Of a DNA stretch of 64,000 bases, positions 58,025 to 64,000 are shown piece after piece; the stretch's first letter is position 1, and every line of letters starts with the position of its first letter. A program made the translations under genes and the position numbers. The notes below the pieces were generated by a model. It saw nothing but the letters and a program-made list of their open reading frames with translations, was not told where the DNA came from and did no database searches. Origin of the DNA: Cristatella mucedo (lineage: Eukaryota; Bryozoa; Phylactolaemata; Cristatellidae); NCBI GenBank assembly GCA_009760855.2, contig WPIO01000051.1, positions 490,001 through 554,000 on the forward strand. The letters are read 5' to 3'.

Positions 58025-58139
58025 GTGTCACCTTAATGGGAGCTGGACTGGCAAGGACTGGGGACAACGAAGCTACGCTAGACATGGACGATGTCTATCT
58101 GCCAGGCACCCAGACTGATCATCACGATGTTTCAGCCAG
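58025..58139 (+). CDS. HS1BP3: HS1BP3-like protein, exon 3 (predicted)
   Basis: 115 nt. The acceptor cttcttcgcctatag precedes 58025, and the donor GTCAGT starts at 58140. Read in the phase left by exon 2 (1 nt), the first codon completes to Gly. The frame gives VTLMGAGLARTGDNEATLDM, then DDVYLPGTQTDHHDVSA without a stop. It ends in phase 2. The acidic, low-complexity composition fits the linker that follows the PX domain in HS1BP3. Support comes from phase and splice sites rather than sequence similarity. Confidence 0.6.
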
Positions 58140-58191
58140 GTCAGTGATCTCTGGGGGTGTAAATTCATTTTAGTTGCAGAGCCATATAGGG

Positions 58192-58355
58192 ACTGGCCGG
58201 TACACCTGGTAAGGCGGTTGCTTTACACGACCTCGGTACCGAGGTCGTGTGTTCGAATCTTGCGGTGGGCGATCCTGTATTGCCACGGCAAGCGGTGATG
58301 ATAGCTTGAAAGGCTCTTCTGTCGTTATACAAGAACTTGAATCGGCTAGTATTTT
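58192..58355 (+). mobile_element. SINE2 copy in intron 3
   Basis: It has an A-box-like acacctggtaaggcggttgc, a perfect 26-bp palindrome (58225-58250) in place of an anticodon arm, B box tgttcgaatc, body gggcgatcctgtattgccac and end gtcgttatacaagaac. It lies 50 bp downstream of the exon 3 donor. Confidence 0.83.
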
Positions 58356-58854
58356 TATGTGATTACTTGATGCTGTAATCTTAGCCACCACATACGTGCT
58401 CATTCAGTGAATGCCTATGCCTATGAAGATGTATGTATGCTGCAAGCTTTCTATAAGCAAGCACTTCTTGTGGTAACTAATTATGCACTTATCCATCTTG
58501 ACAAGGCCACGACTAGAATCTGCAGTCGGTATTTGAGGTCACATACAGTATACACTGGAAAGCTCGTTTCAGCAAAAACAAGTGCGTGTGTTTGTGCAAT
58601 GTTTGCAAATATGTATGACCTTGCACCAAATAGACTTCACAGAATTTCCTTTTAGGCCCAAGTGACATATCTTTTTTCAAGCTTATAAAGCTGGAGGTTG
58701 TTTGCTTGCACCGAGGCCAGCCATCGAAATGATTATTGCCGAAAACATGCTTCTAATAAGATGTGTATCGAGGACTATTCAGCACGTGAATGACAACCTG
58801 ATTTTTAAGCAGCGCTTCATATCAAGCACTACCCTATTACGGGTGTAGAGGCCA

Positions 58855-58943
58855 TAATAATAATAATACATTTGATATAGCACCCTCAGAGAACTCAATA
58901 TCCTCTAGGCACTTTACATTTGCTGCAAAGGAAACCCATTCAG
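58855..58943 (-). mobile_element. LINE A tail fragment in intron 3
   Basis: A minus-strand terminal piece: (ATT)n at 58855-58868, the hairpin with a few substitutions (agcaccctcagagaactcaa ... aggcactttac) and tttgctgcaaagg. Confidence 0.85.
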
Positions 58944-59394
58944 AACTAAACTAGCTATTTCTACCCACTGGAAGCCTGACCTTGCAGAGCACTACTCGGG
59001 CTAACTAAGAGTCGACAAAGCCGACGAACTCTACTCTCCGTACCAATTAATTCGGATGCCGCCCACTCATCCTGGCAGAGCGGAGTAGAGAGAGGGCAGT
59101 TGGGTATAGATCGAGAGTGCCATGCACGGAAAGCATTCACTTAGTGCCCAGAGATGTTGTCATAACGATTGTAAGGATCGTTCAAAATAGCAAAATAGCC
59201 GAGAAATGGCTGGTTTACGTGTGCAACCATAAGTCGTGGGCACTGTGAGCTTGTTACTGCCGTGCCTCTTAAATGGTTGGGATTTTGGGTTAGATAAATA
59301 GGGAATACTTATTTGTATACCAGCCTACATTGCTGGTACTTCTTCACTAACTTATGCTGGACTACGATTTCATCTGTCCATTGGCCGTGGCCCA

Positions 59395-59532
59395 GGGAAT
59401 GTCGCCACCGGGTTGAGGGTTTGAGTCGTGCAGCAGGCAATTGTTTATCGTCCACTGCAAATGGCAGTGATAGCCACCAAGGCTATTCTGCTACTATATA
59501 AATGGGGTCGTTTAATCATCTGATCTTTGCTT
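59395..59532 (+). mobile_element. SINE2-like copy in intron 3, divergent
   Basis: A diverged tRNA-derived SINE: B-box-like gagggtttgagtcgtgcagc, then gcaggcaattgtttatcgtc and gatagccaccaaggctattc, ending gctactatataaatggggtc. It shares its gcagcaggcaa phrase with the copy at 2.8 kb, suggesting a subfamily. Confidence 0.6.
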
Positions 59533-59635
59533 TTACAATTTCCCCACTTTATTCTGCTTCTGTTTTTGAGTGAGAGAACTTGTGGTTGCTGGTGGCTGGC
59601 TAAAAGTAAAAAGTACATTTCGTCTAGCTACGTAG

Positions 59636-59777
59636 CCACGTTTAAGTAGCAACAGCAGAACATTGGTAGCTACAGCTCTCTCACCCTTCTAGAAGTGGGC
59701 AATGAAGGTTTGCCTGCTTCAGAATTTAAATCTATGACCTAGGTGGTGTAGTGTGAGTACCTTACCCAAGGGCTACA
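59636..59777 (-). mobile_element. SINE2-like copy, opposite orientation
   Basis: A minus-strand relative of the copy at 35.1 kb: gtgggcaatgaaggtttgcc, a reverse decayed B box (cttcagaatttaaatctatg) and an A-box region at gtgagtaccttacccaaggg. Together with 59395-59532 it forms an inverted pair about 100 bp apart. Confidence 0.55.
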
Positions 59778-59799
59778 ACCAATCGTTCGCAGTAATGCA

Positions 59800-60568
59800 C
59801 TTGTGGTTTGCTTGAGCAGTGGAGAACAACTCGGTCTACCAATCGCTTTGTCCTATCTGATTTTGGAAGTTTCAGGCATAGACTCATTCACCCATTTATC
59901 AATCCCTACGACTAATACCAGAGCTTAAGGATGCAACACTGCAGTTGGATCTCTACGTTTTTTTGCATAACTAGCACCTGGTTGCCAAGCAAATAGACGG
60001 ACTCATTGATTGATTGAATTAGATGTCTTTGAAGTGAGATGAGTTTCATCGTCCCTTATATGTTCTTATTTTAATTCGTTATCATAGCCAATATGCAAGT
60101 GTAAAACGTCTTACAAAATCTTTAACAAAAATCTTAGTGGCCTCATAGATAGTTTTACGATGACGGAACATAAAGTCTCTTGTGTATTAGCATGTTTTGC
60201 CCTTCTCTCTTTCTTAGAATTAACAGCATTCATCACTGCGATTGCCTATTGAAAATACATTGGTTCAGCTCTAGTATTAAACAGTACATACTTCATCCTG
60301 TATCCTCTGTTGCCGATCAGCAGCACTAACATGTTGGTTATCATGCCACCCTTGCAAACCAAACATTGCATGTTTGTTCTTAGGTATGCAATATCAGCCT
60401 CTGTAGATAACTTTTAAAGCCTCCGTCCAATCAAGATCAATGACACAGCAGTCAAACATAGTCAAACATTATATCTCAATCATAGCCTTATTCAAACCGA
60501 TCAAGAGGAGGGCAATTTGAAGGACTCGTTTGGAAATGCTATTACTGTCTGAAATTCACGGATTGCAG
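59800..60568. other. Intronic DNA, no feature
   Basis: No repeat or exon is recognised. Confidence 0.35.
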
Positions 60569-60659
60569 CCAGGGTACCATATTATGGCCAACATGTTTAA
60601 GGCTTGTGGAAAATGAAGAAAAAAGTGTCAACTTCGGCTGCATCAAAAGCCGCCCTTTT
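60569..60659 (+). CDS. HS1BP3: HS1BP3-like protein, exon 4 (predicted)
   Basis: The exon ends at a GTAGGC donor (60660). Two acceptors give the same frame: ggattgcag before 60569 (91 nt) or tttaag before 60602 (58 nt). Both accept the phase 2 left by exon 3 and leave phase 0. The sure part reads LVENEEKSVNFGCIKSRPF. The basic stretch CIKSRPF runs into exon 5 much as the Lys/Pro stretch of HS1BP3 runs into its acidic tail. A long alternative plus frame (60606-60968) reads through the donor and becomes hydrophobic. I prefer splicing. Confidence 0.42.
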
Positions 60660-61072
60660 GTAGGCTGTGGGAGACCCCTAGCGGCTTTCGCCTTACTTGT
60701 CAAAGGCAATAGAGGATTTCTTGACAAAGAACTCGAAACTACCACCCTGTTCACGAAGCATGGGCTACTTACTACTGGGCTAGATTTAAAGTTGCCAGCT
60801 AGGGCTGCAGTGAAAGATTGTGCTAGGGTTTTGCTGTTTTTTAATGTGGCATTATTCTACGTCGCGTTTTTCTGTTGCTGCCATGCTGTTGCCATTGCAT
60901 TGATATTGACCTATTGCCAGCCTGTTCATATCTACATTATGTTCGTGCTATCACCTAGTTGTTTGTAACTGAGCCATTGTGAATATGCTTGTTTGTGGTT
61001 GCGCATTGCTGAATCTTTGCCTTGCAATGAGGTGCTCGTGGATCACTGTTCACCGTTTGTTTTAGTATTCAG

Positions 61073-61264
61073 GTTCACCAGCTGTCGAACTTTCTCGATG
61101 AGAATACTGAGAGCTCGGACCTCTTTGCTGTCGATGGAGACAATTCTCTTGATGGCAGTGATGACGTTGGTAATAGAGAGCAAGTAAAAGACTTCGACCC
61201 AGTTTTAAGCAGCACGGGAATGGCACGTTCGGACGGTATGACCGTCGTCATGCGTCACTTATAA
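61073..61264 (+). CDS. HS1BP3: HS1BP3-like protein, exon 5 (predicted, acidic region)
   Basis: The acceptor gtttgttttagtattcag precedes 61073. In phase 0, as left by exon 4, the frame reads VHQLSNFLDENTESSDLFAV, then DGDNSLDGSDDVGNREQVKD, and is open to a stop at 61262-61264. The acidic composition and the ...F.DE......LF spacing resemble the region after the Lys-rich stretch of HS1BP3. Possible donors inside it are GTAATA (61170) and GTAAAA (61184). If one is used, further exons lie outside the part I could read; if not, the protein ends here, shorter than human HS1BP3. A LINE A copy starts about 70 bp downstream. Confidence 0.55.
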   Translation, partial: VHQLSNFLDENTESSDLFAVDGDNSLDGSDDVGNREQVKDFDPVLSSTGMARSDGMTVVMRHL

Positions 61265-61413
61265 AGTCCATTTTGCACACTCGAGATTATTTATATTGCA
61301 TATCATGTCTTGTTTACGAAGATAATTTTAAGCAAGTCCCTCTCGAGCACCTCTCATCTCGTCCGGGCATCACTGGCACTGCTCTGTAGTGGTTTAAGTC
61401 CTGTCTCGTGCAA

Positions 61414-61558
61414 TCGTCTTTGTCCTCCGACTGCATATGCCTGCTTACACTATGCCTGCTGCTTATGAATATCACCACCTATCATTTGGGAATGCTTTCC
61501 ATTCAGCATCGAATGTATTAATATTATTATTATTACTATTATTATTATTATTATTATC
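61414..61558 (+). mobile_element. LINE A 3' end nested within another LINE A
   Basis: A 145-bp piece resembling the LINE A 3' untranslated region (tttgtcctccgactgcatat, gcttacactatgcctgctgc) and ending in (ATT)n at 61519-61556. The host element's tcctgtctc and ctcggtggga stand on either side, with a possible TCTC target duplication. The conserved terminal hairpin is missing from this piece. Confidence 0.75.
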
Positions 61559-61671
61559 TCGGTGGGAGACTCCATAGTATTGATTTGAACAGAAAAAGAT
61601 CATCCGAAAAACTACTGGAGTATAGAGTACCTCAGGTTTCTCTGCATGGTCTGCTTCTCTTTACAGTTTAT

Positions 61672-61821
61672 ACTCTCTGTCTCTGTCTGTTTGTCTGTCT
61701 GTTAATCTGTCTGTCTGTCTGTCTGTCTCTCTCTGTGTCTCTCTCTGTGTCTCTGTCTCTCTCCCTCTCTCTTTCTCTCTCTCTCTCTCTCTGTGTCTCT
61801 CTCTGTGTCTCTCTGTCTTTG

Positions 61822-61852
<31 letters not shown>

Positions 61853-61859
61853 GTCTCTG

Positions 61860-61916
<57 letters not shown>

Positions 61917-61956
61917 GTCTCTCTGTCTCTCTGTCTCTATCTCTCTCTCTCTCTCT
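61672..61956. repeat. CT/CTGT array inside a LINE A reverse transcriptase ORF
   Basis: A CT-rich array with CTGT interruptions occupies the place of the family's tatactctccctcttgctga segment, between the Val-Tyr-Thr-Leu and the Tyr-Ala-Asp-Asp codons. Both strands are open across it (plus 61585-62007, minus 61980-61702), which is artefact. Confidence 0.93.
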
Positions 61957-63149
61957 TGTCGTTATGATCCTCAAGTACAACCTAGGCTTTCACTTTTATG
62001 CAGATGACACTCAGTTGTACCTTTGCTTTGATCCCCTATAGCCCTCGAGCAAGTCGAACGTTTTCAACTCCCTTGCTCCATATATAGCTGGAATCTGTAC
62101 CAGGACGGCAGCAAACTTTCCTAAATTGAATAACGATAAAACCAACTTACTCGTGATAAGAAAACTAAATGTGACATTGAAATTGGAAAACATAGCACTC
62201 AAAATCGGCTTTTTCGGTATACCTCCTATTGCATTTGTTCATAATCTAGCTGTCTTCTTCCGAAGTGACCTTGTACTAGACGGCCACATCAGCTCCACAG
62301 TCAAGTCTGCCTACTTTCAGCTACATAATATTGCTAAAATTTGGGCTGCCTTTGACTGGGATACCACATCTAAAGTGGTCCATGAATTTGTGACATCCTG
62401 TCTCGACTTTTGCAACTCACTGCTTGCTGGTCTATCGGCCTGTGCAATCAGGCGCTTACATTTGGTATACAACTCTGCAGCTTGACTTGCCTGTCGTGAA
62501 CGTCGCAGTGGCCACATTACACTAATTTTTGCCGACGTGCACTGGCTTCCAATCAAGCAGTGCATCGACTTCAAGATTCTCTCATTCACGTTTAGGTCCC
62601 TTTATTCTCTGGCTCTAACATACCTATCAGATCTGCTCCCCTCCTTGCTTGGCAAAGTTCTACTCACATTACTGACTCAAATAATTTAGCTATATCTCAT
62701 GCCAACCTCAAATACTTTGGAGACCGTGCCTTAAGTTCGTATTCTTCCAAAGCCTAGAACTCACTCCCGACTGATACAACGACACCCCCCCCCCGACTTG
62801 ACAACATTTGAAAGGAAGCTAAAAACACACCTTTTTGACAGCATTTGGTGGTACCTTGTCCTTTATGTGACTACGCATGCTGACACTGTGCATGGTGTCA
62901 CTAACAATATTCCATGTTGATACTGTGCATTGCGCCCTAACCAAGTTTTGCTTGTTGACATTGTGCATTTACCACTAACCGCTTGGGCATGCTTCCTGTA
63001 CACTACAATTAAAGTGCCTTGAAAGAAGCCAAGTTCTCTGTGGGCGATATGCAAACGCTATTGTTATTATTAGTAGTAGTGTTAAGATTGAGCTTGGTTG
63101 TGGGAATTAATGAGCAAAAGAAAATGAAAGCTAGAGCTGAGCATCCGCG

Positions 63150-63187
63150 AGCATCACCGCAGCAAATTAATTTGCTGCGGTGATGCT
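63150..63187. repeat. 38-bp perfect palindrome
   Basis: agcatcaccgcagcaaatt is followed immediately by its exact reverse complement, with no spacer. Nothing in the flanks resembles a known element, though gagcatccgcg lies just to the left. It could extrude as a cruciform or mark a small hairpin element. Confidence 0.93.
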
Positions 63188-63891
63188 GAAAAATCTTCTT
63201 TTTTCAAGTTGCCCGGATGTGGTTTGTAAACTCAAGCCCCATTGAACTGACCGCTGTTTGAGTTCAGAAGGGATTTGGTAATTCGTAGCTTGGCAGTACT
63301 ACTGGATGCAGCTTATCAGCTCCACTGAGCATGCAGCTTTGACAGTTCAACGATGTATTTGAGCTGTACCTTCTTTCCTTTCTCGTGCCTCGCACGTTGA
63401 CATAGTAATCAACCGTTGAGCTGCAGTGGTGTTTTGCAGTGCATATCCATATTCAATGCCACAAAGCCACGAGGGTTGACGAAAGCCTACAGAAAGCCTG
63501 AGCTTTCGAAAAGTAATCGCTTGCGTTTAGCTAAACGTTAAGTGTGACAGAGAACATATTTCGGATGCAATTGGACATACATTCAACCTCTAAGGATGAG
63601 AGTGCTTATAAAACCATCCACACAACAATTTGATCAAAATTACTACTAAAATTAGGGAAAATGATTACGTCACTAGTAGACATCGAGCCCTGCGCGGAAG
63701 AATCAGACCCCTAGAAGCTAGCTATTGGATTTTTCCAAGTGGCTTGGTAGACCGTGCCGAGAGTCACTTCCGTAAGATCAGAGAAGCCCTGCTAAAGTCA
63801 CAGCGCCTACAGAGTGACTCACCTATCCTTGGGGAGATAACCTAGTCAAGACTAACGATCTCTATTGCAATGGAGATTTTTGCAATAGTAA
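63188..63891. other. No supported gene
   Basis: A 71-codon plus frame at 63630-63845 ends with a helix-like, charged segment (VDRAESHFRKIREALLKSQR), but no family or splice context is seen. Confidence 0.3.
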
Positions 63892-64000
63892 TCAGCATTT
63901 AGTGGGTCTCTATGATTCGTCCTTGATGTGCTTATGCATGCTGACACTGTGCATGCTGCCACTAACCACATTTGCATGCTGACCCTGTGCATGTCACCCC
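63892..64000 (+). mobile_element. LINE family A 3' untranslated region, cut by window end
   Basis: Starts at the family's ORF-end sequence (agcatttagtgggtctctat) and continues with the gcatgctgacactgtgcatg phrases. It is very close to the young copy at 48.95-49.05 kb. The hairpin and tail lie beyond the window. Confidence 0.9.

Larger units (their letters stand above)
61335..63085 (+). mobile_element. LINE family A copy with two internal insertions
   Basis: This copy begins at the Glu-Arg-Leu-Ser-Ser-Arg segment after the first catalytic Asp. It is interrupted by a nested LINE A 3' end (61414-61558), resumes at ctcggtgggagactccatag, and reaches the Val-Tyr-Thr-Leu codons (61666), where a 285-bp CT array is lodged. 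It resumes in YNLGFHFYADDTQLYLCFDP and continues to the end: LNNDKTNLLVI-type segment, SSTVKSAYFQLHNIAKIWAA, LDFCNSLLAGLSACAIRRLH, the 3' untranslated region and a decayed hairpin with a (TTA/GTA) tail near 63060-63080. Frameshifts and stops disable it. Confidence 0.88.

Noticed and set aside
60606-60968. 120-codon plus frame as a single gene
   Set aside because: Only its first part agrees in phase with the neighbouring exons; after a GTAGGC donor it becomes hydrophobic and unlike the rest.
61585-62007. 140-codon plus frame
   Set aside because: LINE A fragments joined through an in-place CT array, not a gene.

Overview
This is a 64 kb piece of a eukaryotic, almost certainly invertebrate animal, genome. 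Three things point there: split exons of animal gene families (a nicotinic acetylcholine receptor subunit and an HS1BP3-like PX-domain protein), a dense population of L2/CR1-type non-LTR retrotransposons, and tRNA-derived SINEs with many long microsatellites. Nothing bacterial, viral or plasmid-like is present: no operons, rRNA, CRISPR array or phage genes. The species cannot be named from the sequence.

Most of the recognisable DNA is retrotransposon. Two LINE families are present. Family A (copies near 1.9-2.7, 5.2-5.7, 6.3-6.9, 12.9-15.4, 42-43.3, 46.9-49.2, 57.1-57.7 and 61.3-63.1 kb, plus short tails) ends in a structured hairpin followed by (ATT)n. Its best copy, at 46.9-49.2 kb, keeps an uninterrupted reverse transcriptase frame of 666 codons but has lost the endonuclease. 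Family B (0.2-0.7, 19.4-22.8, 23.9-24.7, 26.6-28.8 and 45.7-46.5 kb) ends in (ACATT)n. Its 19.4-22.8 kb copy carries both endonuclease and reverse transcriptase, but is broken by stops and frameshifts. SINE1 (five copies) has a tRNA-like head and the same 3' hairpin as LINE A, so it probably borrows LINE A's machinery. SINE2 (about nine copies) has a tRNA-like head with a palindrome between its A and B boxes and an unrelated tail.

Host genes are few. On the minus strand at 7.0-7.2 kb lies one exon of a nicotinic acetylcholine receptor. On the plus strand from 53.8 kb to at least 61.2 kb lies a chain of exons of a PX-domain protein resembling HS1BP3. Their intron phases match, and the introns are full of LINE and SINE debris. 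A CpG-rich block with GC boxes, a CCAAT box and (CCG)n at 38.6-41.4 kb looks like a promoter with a possible first coding exon. A smaller GC-rich block at 16.2-16.7 kb carries two E2F-like sites.

Simple repeats are a second theme. Long (GA/CT)n arrays lie at 6.4, 8.6, 13.5, 14.0, 16.8-17.3, 29.4, 44.0-44.3 and 61.7 kb, a 10-bp minisatellite at 13.6-14.0 kb, and (CA)n(TA)n at 31.0 and 52.0 kb. Several of them start inside or at the end of a LINE or SINE copy. The long Ser/Leu- or Arg/Glu-rich open frames over these arrays are artefacts, not genes. The remaining intergenic and intronic DNA shows no feature I could support.
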